A stretch of 64,000 nt of DNA, from positions 26,463-90,462 of the forward strand of contig JADGJT010000047.1 of the NCBI GenBank assembly GCA_027604005.1, given 5' to 3'. A program made the translations under genes and the position numbers. The notes under the pieces were generated by a model. The model saw nothing but the letters and a program-made list of their open reading frames with translations, did no database searches and was not told where the DNA came from. This DNA comes from Dinochytrium kinnereticum. Its lineage: Eukaryota > Chytridiomycota > Chytridiomycetes > Chytridiales > Chytridiaceae. This document shows, in pieces, positions 1 through 12,793 of the stretch (its first letter is position 1; each line of letters starts with the position of its first letter).

Positions 1-1076
1 CAGTGTGAGCAAAGGTAAGGGCGAGGAATGTCTAAGTATTTATATTTTCTTTAGGATTGGCTGTGATCACACTAGATGAGGAGTTCCAGGAGAGCCGACG
101 CCTGAGCACAGTTCGTAACCGGCCTCGACATGCAGGTCATGGCGTGGCGACTGGCGCAACTTCGTTGGTCACGAGCGTCGCGAGCGGTCTTTCTGGCGTT
201 CTGGTAGGACTATCATAATTCATAATATTGCATTGCTTGTACTTTTCTCCTAACTTTTTTTCACAGTCTAAACCAATTGAAGGCGCTGAAAAGGACGGCG
301 TGGGGGGCTTCTTTAAGGGCCTTGGGAAGGGTCTTGTTGGCGTTGTTTCGAAGCCCCTAATTGGAGTGTTTGACCTTGCGACCAATGTCTCGGAGGGTAT
401 TAGAAACACAACCACGGTCTTTGACAAGGAGCTTGAGAAGATTCGACTGCCTCGTCATATTGGAAAGGACGGGATTCTTACTGTACTACCCGTTTATTTC
501 ACGTTTGCTTATCTATTTTTCTACTGTCTTCTTTTTGAAATCCCTTTTTTTGTTTTGTTCTGTATTGACTCATCTTTTGACAGCCATATGATCAACGGGA
601 GGCTCAAGGAAGTTTCTGGCTTCGTTCTATCAATGCAGGATCAGAGGAGGATTACTTCGCTCACCTTGAGTTGAACATTGAGGATTTAGTGGTCATCGTG
701 ACTGATCAACGGATTCTCATGATCCGATGGCGTTCGAATCGCATTGACTGGGAGATCCCCTACAAAGGTAAAGGATCATACCTGTAGGACAGTTTGAGAT
801 TGATAGTTCTGCCGCGTTTTACAGATCTCCAGCTCGCCCAGATCAGTAATGGAGGGATCACGTTGATTCAAAAAGGTGCTCAACAGGCAAAGGCTAGGAT
901 TATCCCATGCTCCAACCGATCAAGTGCACAGGTTTATATTTTCCTTTGTTTAATTCTCTTTATCCCATTTGATGTATAAAAATCAATAAGCTTACGCCAT
1001 TTCCTCCCAACCACAGTGGATTCACAACCGCATCGAGATCATGCTCGCTCGAAGCTCAAGCTTAAATGAGGCTTAA
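1..1076 (+). CDS. VPS13: VPS13 family intermembrane lipid-transfer protein, C-terminal part (5' end outside window)
   Basis: This is the last part of a VPS13-type bridge protein, which carries bulk lipid between membranes at contact sites. Visible exons are 1-14, 55-203, 267-482, 584-767, 825-931 and 1017-1076, all joined at GT..AG introns that keep frame. The first blocks read SVSKGLAVITLDEEFQ and then a glycine-rich stretch with GGFFKGLGKGLVG, the usual VPS13 C-terminal amphipathic region. After LRLPRHIG-like and PYDQREAQ blocks comes the terminal PH-like domain (YFAHLELN, VIVTDQRILMIRW, DWEIPYKDL). The stop is TAA at 1074-1076. Only about 240 of the family's roughly 3,000 residues are present, so the rest lies left of the window. 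The family call is confident; which VPS13 paralogue this is cannot be told. Confidence 0.9.
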
Positions 1077-1773
1077 AACTGAAATAGCTTTATTTTTATT
1101 ATGTCTCATCTTCCTTGTTGTATATTTTGCTGTGTTTTCAGAATATCGACTATCTTACTTTTTGCTCCGAACACGACAGTCAGTTCTTGGTCCTTTGCTA
1201 CTTGGACAGTTGACATCTTTTGACCTGTTTTCATTACGTTGCTGCATGCTCGTAGATACTGTCATGTGTTATTTTTTTTTTGTTTTGTTTTTTTTGTAGC
1301 AATGAAGAATGAACTTGCTTAGACGCACTTCGATGCCATGTTTGTTTGTTTGCTTACCATGGTTTGGAGAGGATGGTCCCAGGCTGTAATGCCTAAATTC
1401 CTTGTATCGATTTCGTAAAAAGGAATTTCTGACATGTCCAATTTGCCTATGTGGACAACCTAAGGATTAGTTAATTGAAAACGATATATGTCACCTCATC
1501 TTGAACTGAATGCAAAACCAAAAATCCGGTTGATGTGAGATTGACGTGACGAGGCAAGATGATTTCGTCGCGGTTCCCATTTTCTCTTGTTTCACTTGCA
1601 ATGTGTATGACTGCCGCTTTAAGTTTTTTTTTAATCACGGTGTCCTCATCGAGCGGCTGGTGCTCGAGTAAAAAGACTGTACAGGCAAATTCAAGTTAAT
1701 CAAAGTGCAAACATGTACAGGCATGTATGTACTTGGCTTTCAATTCTGGCTCAGAGGGATAAAGGAATAAACA
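1077..1773. other. Intergenic region between VPS13 and APC4 (convergent 3' ends)
   Basis: About 0.7 kb between two convergent genes. It is T-rich with runs of T near 1271-1296 and 1625. No reading frame shows family resemblance, and I see no tRNA or repeat. It probably holds both 3' UTRs and polyadenylation signals. Confidence 0.5.
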
Positions 1774-3806
1774 CTAACCATCTGGGGAATCCTGCGCAAA
1801 AACCACATAAAAGTTCACGCACTTCCTCATCACTTTTGCCGTCTCAAGCTGTAAACGAACGCCGTCACGACCCAATGCAAAGCGAGGCACCGGCACCCTA
1901 ATCACTGGTTTACGCAAAATTCTTATACTCATCTTCTCTCTCACTCCCTCAAAAATCGCATTGAAGAGCTTGGGGAGGGTACTACACATCTTAATCAGGT
2001 TCCCCATGTTCTCAAAAGCCTGAATCCGGCCCGTCATATGTTGACCCTGCAAAAAAGCTTGCCAGAAGCCTATGGCTTCAGATGATTCAGGCATCGTCGT
2101 AACCTCATGTATTGCGCGTGGCTCGGCGGCTAGTTGAATTCCTGCATCGGATTGAGGTTTAGAATTGACTAAGGATCAATGTGGATTCCTGTGATGGCTA
2201 ACCGTTGTTGAGAAATTCCATAAATGTTTTATAAGACTTAAAGCAGTCTGATAGGTCCTCCATGTAATCAGTTGTCATTCTTGAGGCGACGGTGAGTGTG
2301 TTTATCACGAGCTTGATAGATTCATAAGATAGGCCAATATCGCAAACCTCTCCACGCATTCTTTCGAAGTTAGAATTTAGTTAATGAGTCAAGCTCACGA
2401 TGAGCTGATTCCAAGGAGGTCACTTAAAATCGATAAAAGGCCCTCGATGTTTGAGAGAACGGTCTTCTTAAGAAGATTTTTGAGGGAGGTATGCGCGCTA
2501 TCTATCAGAGCTTTCCATTTTTGCAAACCCTGGAGGATTCGTAAGTAAGGAGTTTCAGATGATTAATCGTACCTTGACTGTGAGATCTTGACAGAAGTAA
2601 GAGGCTAAGGCTGGGGAAATCTTCCCACTGCTCAAGTAATGAAGCATAGACATATTGGTTTCTATGGGTGAGATCAGGTGAGATTGCAGTCAGTATTTTC
2701 GGGTCAAACCTCCTTCCGCCTGAAGCCGATTGGTTAGAAAAGTCATCTGAAGATTGCTAAACTCCGTGAGCTTTCCATCCTCAGTTTCCAGCTTTTCTGT
2801 GGAAGTGCCGAGGTGCGATAACAATGTTTCGATTTGAAGGGATATCCTGGCTAGCTTTCGAAGAGGTTCTCTCTGCTTACGTGCAAAGGAAATGTTGTGA
2901 CTGTGGATTTGTAGTTGATCTGTTGGCCAAGAGACGATGTCAAAATGCCAATCGCTTGAAAGGAATATTACCGTTTTGAAGAAAGGAGACAGAGAACTCA
3001 TTTAACGTTTGGGATGTACCTAAAACCGCGACTGCGGGCTGGGCGGTTCGTCAGAAACAAAAATGGAATTATGAATTCATACTAATTGTCCATCCTCTAA
3101 ATCAGCGGCTTGGGTCCATCCAATGTCCATGAAGCCTTGAAGCCTGCAAGAATTTGGGAACCGAGAGAAAAACTAACATAACGCACCTCAAATTAATCTG
3201 CATGTTCTCGTCCCTTGCAATCAAAATAGTGTAGCCTTCAGGGTCTTGGCGATGGGGCTATTGATGATTAAAATCGTCCCGACACTGAAGTCTACCTCTA
3301 CGCAACGAGGGTCATGGCATATCTTTTCTAGTCTGGAGCTAGTAGGAGGCAATCCAAGTCCATCATCCACCCAAATTAAGCTCGAAATCCTACCCAGTCG
3401 ACGCTCATCAAAATGAACTTTGTGAATCTGTTGCCCTGTCTCTGCGCTAAAGAGCGATATTGACCCGTCCGAAAACCCAACGGCAATCTCCCTGCCTTCA
3501 GTTTTCGTATGAGCGTTGAATTATTATTTGAAGCTTCGGTCAATGCATATAGAGCTAGAAGGCAGGCATAAAAAGCGGCTATATACCGTCAGGCCTCCAC
3601 GCAAAGTCCTCGATGCCAGGGTTCTTTCGATAAATCAGCCATGCCCTCGAATTCGACTTGGCGCGGTAACCGATCAGCTCGCCGGTGATCGAGAGCGCGG
3701 CCAGCAGTTCATAGCCGGGAGCCCATCGACACAGAGAGGTGGGATTGATGAACGAATAACTGTCGATAAGCTCCATGGCGTCGGTGGGAGGTTCGTCCGC
3801 CAGCAT
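1774..3806 (-). CDS. APC4: Anaphase-promoting complex subunit 4 (APC4)
   Basis: Scaffold subunit of the APC/C ubiquitin ligase, which marks cyclins and securin for destruction in mitosis. The first exon (ATG at 3806 down to about 3586) encodes the opening of the WD40 propeller: CRWAPGYELLAALSITGELIGYR, then IEDFAWRPDG. An intron follows, and the frame resumes at 3495 with REIAVGFSDGSISLFSAETG, the diagnostic APC4 phrase. Later exons give DPEGYTILIARDENMQINL, LQGFMDIGWTQAADLEDG, and a helical stretch (3001-2690) that fits the APC4 long domain. The last exon ends with a stop at 1774. Several introns between 2690 and 2095 are not resolved here. The N-terminal WD40 part is clear, the C-terminal half is a weaker match. 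It is divergent from HIS5, 427 bp away. Confidence 0.75.
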
Positions 3807-4233
3807 TTCCTGTTGGTTTTGTTTGACTTGTCAATTGGAAGGACTGATTTGCATGGCCCTTCTCAACCTGCCTGCTCTCAACGGAATGGATGTTCGATGC
3901 CTTTGATGGGCAGATGCGGCCGCAACCGATGCGTGTCTGCAGTGCCTGCGGGGTATGCTTATGGAGGCAGGTGGAAGAATGTACGGGGAAGTGATCATCT
4001 TGCTGCGGCGATCAACGCGCTCCTCCGCTGATAGCCCCAGGCATCATTCCTCAGCAGCCCGCATGCGGTCAGGCAATGTCGGACGGGGGTATCCGGTGAA
4101 TCCACCAGCAGCATCGCCGGCATTTCCGATGATTCCTCTGTTCCTTCAAGCCCCCACCCAGCAGGCAGCCAGATGTTGACAAATCACCCGAGTTGGTTTT
4201 TTTGACTTTCTCCCCAACCGACCCGACCCGTCC
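3807..4233. promoter_or_regulatory. Shared upstream region of APC4 and HIS5
   Basis: A 427 bp interval between two divergent start codons, so it must contain both promoters and 5' UTRs. Short open frames on the + strand here have no recognisable content. No clear TATA box or Gcn4-like site was identified by eye. Confidence 0.4.
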
Positions 4234-5604
4234 ATGCCTGCCCCGTCGACCTTCTCCGTCGCATCGCTCGTGCGGCCAAACATCCTGGCGCTGAAGGTGA
4301 GTGAATACCTGGGTGCCCGCTGGATTCCATTCCTGGGGCCGTCCCTTGCTGCTGCTGGCTTGTCTTTGTTCTTATACTTATGAGGGTCCTGGCTTATCGT
4401 CTACTGTCAGCCTTACAGGTGCGCAAGGGATGACTTCTCAGAGGGCATTCTACTTGATGCAAATGAGAATGCATTCGGCCCTGCCATCGCGGATGGATCC
4501 ATTGCCGGCTTGGAGGGCCAGGACTTGGAGCGCTACCCTGATCCCCACCAGCTTGAGATCAAGAAAGCTCTTGCAGAATTCAGGGGCATCCCATCTACTG
4601 ATTACTTCTTCCTCGGGGTTGGCTCCGATGAGTCCATCGATCTTCTCATCAGGGTGACTTGCGTCCCTGGAAAGGACAAGATTCTCATCTGCCCTCCGAC
4701 CTATGGAATGTACTCAGTCTGCGCCCAGATCAACGATGTGCAGGTTACCTCTATCCCTCTCGACGTTGAGGACGGAAGGTTCTCTATTCAAAATGAGAAG
4801 GTACTAAATAATGCTGGACCGACTATGATCTTTGTTCTCTTTTTCTTACCTTGATGCTTTTAGGTTAAGGCTGCCTTGGCGGCAGACCCTTCCATCAAAG
4901 TCGTATTTCTGTGCTCTCCCGGAAACCCCACAGGGACTCTTCTCTCTCACGCGGACATCAAGGAACTGCTGGAGTTCGAAAAGTACAACGGTGTCATCGT
5001 CGTAGATGAGGCGTATATAGACTTCTGTCCAGAGGGTTCGTCCGTTGCCAACCTCATTCCCTCCTACTCCAACCTTGTGGTGACCCAGACCCTCTCAAAG
5101 TCTTTTGGTCTTGCTGGAATTAGGTATTTCTGAACCTGCGTTGACGCGGCTGACATGCTTTCTAGGCTTGGCGTCACGATCGCAACACCAGAGCTCACGG
5201 CCGTGTTCAACAAAACTAAGGCGCCTTACAACATCTCATCCGTTACTTCTATGCTTGGAAAAGCCGCGTTGAGCCCGAGCGGCATCCAAAAAATGAAGGC
5301 CAACGTGGACCTTCTCAACCAGCAACGCTCTCACCTCATTGCCACGCTCTCGGAGCTTCCCTTTGCCGGGAGGATCCTGGGTGCCAACCACGCCAATTTT
5401 GTTGTTGTTCAGATCGTTGGTAATGACGGCTCTCCTTCCAATCCCCTTGCGTTGAAGATTTACGAAAATCTGGCGCGCGTGGAGGGGGTTGTGGTGCGTT
5501 TCAGAGGCAATGAGATCGGGTGTACTGGCTGCCTGCGGATAACAGTAGGCACTCCGGAGGAGAACAAGGTGCTGATGAGCAAGCTCAGGGCAATGAGCAT
5601 TTAA
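4234..5604 (+). CDS. HIS5: Histidinol-phosphate aminotransferase
   Basis: PLP enzyme (EC 2.6.1.9) that converts imidazole-acetol phosphate and glutamate to L-histidinol phosphate in histidine biosynthesis. Four exons, 4234-4296, 4411-4800, 4864-5123 and 5166-5604, join in frame to 383 residues, a normal length for the family. The N-terminus reads LVRPNILALKPYRCARDDFSEG, then LLDANENAFGP and RYPDPHQ, the classic HisC substrate region. The PLP site is TLSKSFGLAGIRLG with the Schiff-base lysine near residue 230, and DEAYIDF carries the conserved Asp and Tyr. The C-terminus ends with the VRFRGNEIGCTGCLRITVG block, whose arginine binds the phosphate. A 17-18 base A tract follows the gene near 5675-5692, just before TRM82. 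Confidence 0.96.
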
Positions 5605-5701
5605 GTAAAACACGCCTTTTCACGTCCACCTCGCCCTGCACTTCGCACTGCTGAAGACTGTCAGCTTGTCCAACAAAAAAAAAAAAAAAAAGGCTCAAAA
5701 G

Positions 5702-7598
5702 ATGGAGGCTTCAGCATGGTTGCCATTCCGGCGAGCATTCTGCCACCCGCACAGGCCGCTCATCGTCCTCTTCTACGGCAACCGGTTCCTGGCCATCAGA
5801 AGCAGGTGAGCTCGCCCACCGGAGTTCAACATCCATTAGACTCACCGAACACGGCGTTTTCCTCCCGTGAGCAGCGATGCATCCGTTGTCGCTGGACCAG
5901 ATGACAATCCCCTCACATCTAAGCCCGAAGCGCATGTGATCAAGGCAGAGGACTTTCCGGGAGCAGACATTAAGGCGGCCTCATTCCACGGTGATTTGAT
6001 GGTGGTCTGCTCAGAGGACAAGCTCTTGAGCGTCTGGAACGTTGCAGAGTGGAAGCTGGTCTTCAAAACGTATTTCGAATGCATTGCTGCTCTTTATCTT
6101 TCCTTCGAAACTTACGCTGATATTGGATATTGTTTCTGTTCGCAGTGAAACGCCAAAGAGGGTGAATGTCGTTCAGTTTTCTCCCTGTGGCAAGCACGTC
6201 GTTGTTGGGGACAAGTTTGGAGATGTCTATAGGTTTGGCCTCTTAAGGTGTTTAAAAAAAAGTTAATCGTTGGGGTAAAGCTTTTCCCTCGAGAATACTG
6301 CTGCAGTGTCGCCTCCCACGCTTCTGCTTGGGCATGTTTCGCTGATAACGGACATGGTGAGGGATTTTAAAGACCACATCATATTGGACTGACTTCTATC
6401 CGCTTTAAAGATCTTTTCGAACGACGGCAAGTTCCTAATCACTAGCGACCGAGACGAAAAAGTTCGCATCACAAATTACCCACTCACGTTTGACATTCAA
6501 GCGTTCTGCCTCGGACATAAGTTGTTAGTATTTCTGGTCATTTTACATATCTTGCTCTCGGCTTCCTCGGTGCATTTCTTTCGCGGAGCTCGCAAGTTTA
6601 CTTGATGAATTCATTCTTACGTGTCGACGATGCTTTTGCAGATTCGTCACCGCCGTCGCCCCAGTCCCGAATTCTGACACCATGATTGTGTCAGGAGGAG
6701 GAGACCCCTATCTCCTTGTTTGGGACATTCTATCCGGGGAACGCATTCAAAAGCTGAGTTGGACTGATACACTCACCGCCTCCGAGCAAGAGCAGGTTTG
6801 TGCTAAGCAGCATCTTTCCAATGAACTTAAAAAACAAAACAAACGTTTAGGATGACCTCCTCGTTCTCGCCGTGAAATCCTGCCCTAAATCTCAAACCAT
6901 CGCCGTCCTCATCAATGGCGTTAAGGGTGTTCTGCTCTTCAACACGCGGACTGGGAGCCACCTTGTCTTCAAGGAGCGTGTTAACCTTCCTGAAGAGGCT
7001 TTTGATATCGCTTTCGATTGCAATGGAAATATTTGGGGGGTTTACATGGGAGTTGAATCTGGTGCGCTCTTGTTTACGATGACGCTTGAGCGGGATAAGG
7101 TTGGGTTTGGAATTTTGTTTTCGGAAAGGGGCTTACCAGTTTTCGTCTTTTGCAGTACGTCCTTCAATCAAATCACGCCAGCCTGGCCTTGAGCAAGATT
7201 CAATCAATGCAAGGTGATTAAGTCCTCTTTTTTTTTTCTGCGTGTTGTCTCTTAAGACGGGCTCTCATAAACGTTCATCCAAACCTCGGAAAAATTGCAG
7301 TCGATTCCGTCCCGGATTATCTCATTGATGTTCACTTGCTAAAAAAACTCTCTGAAGAGGAGTTGCAAGAGCGGCGGAAAGCGCGAAAAGAGAGGAACAT
7401 TGAGGAAAAGGAAAAGAAGATGGCCGAAGAGAAGGAGAGGAAGTCTGCTGAAGCGGAGAAAAGGAAGCAAGAGGGCTCGGAACCCAAGACGAAGAAAACT
7501 AAACTGTGGGTATTCTTATCTATCGATTCTTCTCTTCCTCGAGGACATTCAACTCACTGTTTTCTTGTTCGATCAGAGACAAGACGAGCACCGATTAG
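5702..7598 (+). CDS. TRM82: tRNA (guanine-N7) methyltransferase non-catalytic subunit Trm82/WDR4
   Basis: WD40 partner of Trm8/METTL1, needed for m7G46 in tRNA. Exons begin 5702-5805, 5875-6069, 6146-6232 and 6281 onward, and further introns follow. The intron at 6233-6280 is only 48 bp, and using its acceptor gives [21 protein letters not shown], a natural continuation. The family signature is unmistakable: [54 protein letters not shown]. The tail is a Lys/Glu-rich coiled coil (about 7336-7510), as in other Trm82 proteins. The exact end is uncertain: a last small intron would end the protein at 7598, read-through would end it at 7626. It begins 98 bp after HIS5 on the same strand. Confidence 0.9.
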
Positions 7599-7697
7599 GA
7601 TGTTCACTTTATTGATATTTAAATAAAACTTTATTTTCCCTCTATGTCTAGTCACATGTCTAAGCTCCCATCACAGCCCAACCCCTAAACCATCTCG

Positions 7698-10600
7698 TCA
7701 CTTCATTCGATTCCCGCAATACAAGCAAAACAATGCCGCATCCAGCAACAGCAACGAAAAATTATCTTTCGCTTCATTCCACTCTCCCTGCAAGCTCTCC
7801 CTGAACAGAGACTTTCTCCCGCAGAACCCGCAGCTCCTTGTGATGGGAGTCGCGGCCGTCAGCATTGTGCTCATGCATCGGTCTGATTTTCATAAAGGGA
7901 AAACAGTCGTTCAGTGGTGTGAAAGGAGGAGTGGACTCACCCCAGAGATGCCCGTCTTCGCAGGTGGCTTTGAGTGAGCTGAGAAGCGGTATGGGCCTTG
8001 CGCAAGCCAAACAGTTTTCCTTGATAATAAAGTGAGGTGGTGACGCAAGAAAAGGTAAACGCTCTATCATGGTGCGATAGTCTTCCAAAAGCAATTTTGG
8101 ATGTAGTCTGTCCAGAGCGAGTTTGAGGGCGTTGAGATGAATTCTGTGCATTATGCACCAGTCAAAGATAAGGGATATGATGAGCACGTCTTTCGAGAGA
8201 AAAAAAAAACAACTGTCAGTTGATGGACAACTAAAATAGGATACGGACCTGTTTGAGACAACTCTGAGGCTGATCTTACAGCGAGGACTTGAAGGCAACT
8301 GCTGAGATATCCCTGATGAAGTCTTGCTGAGACGCTTGTAATAAGTTTGGTAAGCTTTCCTTTCATCCTTTCCATCTTTTCTAGCGTCTAAACAAAGTAA
8401 TGTAAGCCTAAAAACATCTCATCACTCTCCTCTGTTTTCATTTTCTCTTGTACCTACCCTTAAGCTCTGAGCAATCACAAGAAAAAGCCTTGCTGCATTC
8501 ATCTTCGGCGAGCACAGGACGAGGCGTTGCATCAGAATGATGGATTGAGCCCTACAATTACATCATTAGCTGGTAATATACCAGAAACAGAAATGGCTCA
8601 CAATGATTTTTCACTTGCATCGACTTGCATCGCTTCAGGCTCAGGTGCCTGACTCTTTTCGTAAAGCCAAAAAAGAAGCTTCAGCGGGAACGCAGGCAAA
8701 CCAGACTGGTTCGGTGTATTGATGGAAGTGTAGCAATAATCTAGGGCCTCATAAAGGAGAAAGTTCGAGCTGCAGCGAAGGACTTTATGACTCTTAGAAA
8801 CAGAACCACATTTTCAAATTGCCTACGTATGAACGGGTCGTGAAGAGCATCTTCGATATGATCAACAAAGAGTGTTTCGGACTCTTCATCGCCCACTACG
8901 TAGTGTTTGCAGAGTGTTACGATGCAGCATTCGTCCTTTTCTGTGCGATACCCCATAAAGTGCTTTTTTGAGAGACTAGTTTGGATGGAGCGGAAAAACA
9001 ACACTTTAGTAATTATAAAATCTAACCAAAGCTTGAAAGGCCTTCTCTTAATAAAATAGCAAGCACTATATTAATGGTCATAATACCTACCTTGATAAAA
9101 CAGCATCTACCACCCCGTTCACAGAACAAGCCCCATAAAATCGTACCTTAATATCCGCCAACGGTGTCTTTTCATCACCTCGCCCATCCTCCCCTTCTCC
9201 AAGCGCTGTGACCGCTTCATTCTTTGTATCAGCCAAAAGGCTTTCATAAACCGACAAAGTGATATCATCCAAGATCGACAGCTCATACGCAGGAGAAACT
9301 TCGATAATAAAGGCTTTTCCATCTTGAGAGTAGGCTCGGAGGTACTCGCCATTGGTTCCCCATACCAAACCTGGAAGTATTCAATACGGTTTTATTGCCT
9401 GCTGGAATGAAGGTCTGTAATATTAGGTACCTGATATTGCCATTTCGACGGGGAGGAGGAGATCCGTGATGTGATCATTTTCGGGTGGAGAGGTGGGGTC
9501 GGGCGAAATCCAGGCCATTGCTAAGTATTGGCCAGCGCCGATGGCGAGACGGCGGTCCTGTCACGTCACAAATTGGAGTTACATATTTAAAAGAGTCAAT
9601 AGTCTACAAGATCATGTAAAGAATTAAACTAAACAAATGACCTGAACGCTACCTCTGTTTTGCTAAATTTTAGAATGGATATAGGTCCCATACCACTCAA
9701 ATCAAACCGGTTTAACATGTGATACAAGTAAGATGCGGTCTCGCCGTTACATAATCGCGTCACTTTGTAAACGTAGACAGATTGGTCTCCAGCTGCCAAA
9801 GCCAGCAAGCAATCTACCAGTGCAATTTAAGTTAAACAAAGATAAAATAAAAAAAAAGGAAAGTGGTTACCATTATCCGCTGAGTCCGTATTTCTCCATG
9901 ACGACCAAGCAATATCCCTGATGTAGTAAGAGCAAGGTGCAAGAAAACAGTCTCGCACAACTTTTCGAGAGAATGGGTTGAGACTTTTTCATACAATAAA
10001 AGTCATTAAACAGCCTTGATTATCTTAGACGCTGCACATTTACCTCCATACCGTCACGACCCCGGCTTTCGACCCGATTGCAAGCAGTACGAAAGGTTTT
10101 TCGTACCCTCCAGAAGGATAAAAGTCTTGCTCGGACCAGCCGATTGCTAAAGTACACGGATCAATTCATTTTGCTCTTTTGGGGGAGGGGTACTTACACA
10201 AGCTTTCAAACATCTCCAATTGCATTTCATTTGAATAATCGGCCCGCTCGTCAGTCGTGCAGAAAGTGATCAGGTCTTCCGTCAAATCTTGAATCTACAA
10301 TGAGGTTGACGCGTTAAGTGGGTGTGCGTAGATATTAAACAAATCATAGGGTTCACCAAACCTCTTCCCAATATCCTGTGCTGGGGTCCTCTGTCGCCTC
10401 ATAAATAGCCACACGATTTGCCAGAGAAACACGACCCAGCAAGCACCTTTATAGTAAAGAAAAAGGGCCAAAATAAAAATGAACAACTGTAATATCACAC
10501 AATAATCCATTCTTTAGAGGACGGGGAAAATATTGTATAGCAGTATGATCATCACCAACCCATGCGACTTTGAAGTTCCCGAAGGCGCCCACGCCGTCAT

Positions 10601-10981
10601 CAAAAATCCACCATCGAAAGCGTCCGAAGTTCTCACAGCAAAGTCTACCACCATCAAAAAACGCCATCGAGAAGGCCCCAAACAACTCAACTGTTCAAAG
10701 CACCGAAATCCTGTCTCTTTATAGGGGTCTTTGGTTTATTCGCAATAACCGTCTTCCTCACCACAAACTCCCCTCTCAAGTTCTCATCATGATTGTCATG
10801 GAGTGGCCTCTGCTCACGAAAAGAAAAGCATCCCACGGATCAGCCAACCTTCCATAGCTTACGAAATGTGAAAACTCACGAACACATGCAGTGCCTGCAT
10901 CGTCGTCACCGAGATCTGGTTGTCATGCGACCATGAGATGCCGTCGATGCTGGACGGTTTGCCTGGCAGGCGAAAGCTCAT
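7698..10981 (-). CDS. RNA polymerase III factor TFIIIC, 90 kDa-like subunit (TFIIIC delta N-terminal and zinc-finger domains)
   Basis: Probable TFIIIC subunit acting at tRNA and 5S rRNA gene promoters. The start at 10981 gives MSFRLPGKPSSIDGISWSHDNQISVTT, the opening beta-propeller strand of the TFIIIC delta family. Many small exons follow between 10860 and 8400 and are only partly resolved. The C-terminus is the strongest evidence: ENCLACARPIPLLSS...CEDGHLW, spliced (donor near 7941, acceptor near 7886) to DRCMSTMLTAATPITRSCGFCGRKSL, and finally FCLYCGNRMK before TGA at 7698-7700. That is the CxxC / RC / CxxC / CxxC array of the TFIIIC zinc finger. The gene converges with TRM82 and is divergent from cyclin L, with only 36 bp between the two start codons. 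Confidence 0.78.
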
Positions 10982-11017
10982 TTTCGGCTTTTGATTTTTT
11001 GAGGGAGGCCAAACAGC

Positions 11018-12164
11018 ATGACAACTCTGTCACTGCAGAACACTGTAGTTACGGCTGAGAAGCTGCTGCTGACGCCGTCGAACCGCGATGGGATCAGGCG
11101 AGGTGAGCTTGCCTTTCGGGGAGGGAATTTGCTGGTGTTTGTTGTTGCTGATGCTGTTGTTTCTTTTTCATTGTTTGCGAAGAACTGGAGACGGAGCTGC
11201 GCATGGCCGGGACGGGATTGATTGCCTCCATGGGGATTCTACTTCGGCTGTAAGTCCCTTTTAACAAGCATCCCGTCTAAGGGAAGTCTCTCCTTCTTCT
11301 CACCGTGCATGCGTATGCAATCAACCTGCAGACCTCAAACAACCATAGCAACGGCACAAGTGCTCTTTCAACGGTATTACTTTGTCGCCTCGTTTCGGGA
11401 CTGCAAAATCAGGGTATTTAAGATGATCTTCTTCTGTTTGCTCATTCGCCCTGTAGGATGTGGTACTCGGTGCTCTTTTCTTGGCTTCAAAGGTTGAGGA
11501 GTGTCCCAGGAAGATTCGTGATATTTGCAATGTCTACTTGACACTGACAGGCGGGGATATTTCCAACGAACCGGTAAGTATCTGACTGATCTTATGGACT
11601 CTTTTGACCAGGAATGAGCTCTATCTGAAATCTTTATTTTCCGCTTCTTTTTCTTATTCGTTGAAAGATGGTTGAGGAATGCAAGGATGCCATGATAACA
11701 ACTGAGATCAGAATACTCTGCCTTCTGGGATTCAACGTCAACGTCCAACACCCACACGGTTATATGATCTCCTACCTGAAGGGTCTTGGGTAAAAGTCTT
11801 CTTATCTCACATGCAGTCCCTCACCAACTTTCAGTCTTGATCAAAATAAGGAGCTCGCCCAAACCGCCTGGAACTATCTCAACGACAGGTGAACATCCGA
11901 CACATTAAATAGCATCAGTCATAACATTATTTTCATGAAAACACCAGCTCAAGAAGCATCCTCTGCGTCTGTTTCCAACCCCGCACAATAGCAGCCGCAG
12001 CCGTCTACCTCGCCACAAGAACAAAAGGAATACCTCTTCCCAGCGAACCACCCTGGTGGGAACTGTTTGACGCGCATCGCGACGACTTAGAAGTCATATC
12101 GATGCTCATCCTCTCCCTGTACAAAATCAACGTTCATCCCGACTTTCCTCTGCTGGGGTTGTGA
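11018..12164 (+). CDS. Cyclin L
   Basis: Cyclin of the L group, partner of CDK11-type kinases in transcription and pre-mRNA splicing. The first exon ends at 11102, and the next begins with ELETELRMAGTGLIASMGILL. Further exons give PQTTIATAQVLFQRYY, the first cyclin box helix pair, then ALFLASKVEECPRKIRDICNVY, a cyclin L hallmark. The second box follows with LGFNVNVQHPHGYMISYLKGL, QTAWNYLNDS, and AAAVYLATRTKGIPLPSEPPWWELF. The stop is TGA at 12162-12164. No RS-rich tail is present, so this resembles the short, cyclin-box-only form rather than metazoan long cyclin L. Start choice: the first ATG in frame with a good cyclin N-helix. Confidence 0.9.
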
Positions 12165-12223
12165 TCAATGAAGATGACACCGCCTTCATATGGGGGGGGG
12201 AAGACAAAGAAGTTTGCCAAAAA

Positions 12224-12793
12224 ATGAAGAATTCGTCCGAAAGGAATGAGGCACCGTCAACTTACAAGTCGTCGCTGTACTTTATGGCGTTGCTGCGGGA
12301 GGCGGATGAGCTGAACACCCAGATCGCTTGCTTTACGAGTGAGTCCAAGATGAACGCGGCCTTGCTGAAGCATGAGATTGCGCTCTACGATGGCCTTGGT
12401 GGGTTGTGGGTTTTTCCTGGGTGCAGAGCGTCATTTGTCCTTACCGTCACCTGAATGTTAGAGGGGAAGGCCGCCGCTTTAAGGCGGGTGAACGAGTATC
12501 TCACGAATGACCTTGTCCGGTACGGCGAGTTCCAGTCGAATCGGGAGCAGCTGGGACGCAGCAGCAGCCACTCAAAAATCCCTCTGGAGCTGGATCATCA
12601 CAGGTAAACAAGCAGAAACGAAGCCGATCGTCAGCCTTCTTCATCGGTACACACCCCCCAATCCCATTCTGACAACGGTTCTCCAACGTTTACACTCAGC
12701 ATGCTGCCGCGCTTCGTCGCAAAAACACATTCGAACCTCACCCGATGGCCAGCCCAAAAAGAGGCTGTGGCATCGCTCGTCCGCAACATGTAA
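12224..12793 (+). CDS. Small unrecognised helical protein
   Basis: Three exons can be joined in frame to a protein of roughly 130 residues. Exon 1 runs from ATG 12224 to the donor after YDGL (about 12400). Exon 2 runs from about 12462 (EGKAAALRRVNEYLTNDL) to about 12603. Exon 3 runs from about 12701 to TAA at 12791-12793. The first two thirds are rich in Leu, Glu and Lys with a likely coiled coil (ALLREADELNTQI, MNAALLKHEIALYDGL). I do not recognise the family. The frame is open upstream from a GTG that overlaps the cyclin L stop, but the first ATG is 12224. It starts only 60 bp after cyclin L, on the same strand, so it could instead be a downstream part of that transcript. The splice sites look good and the composition is protein-like. 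Confidence 0.5.
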
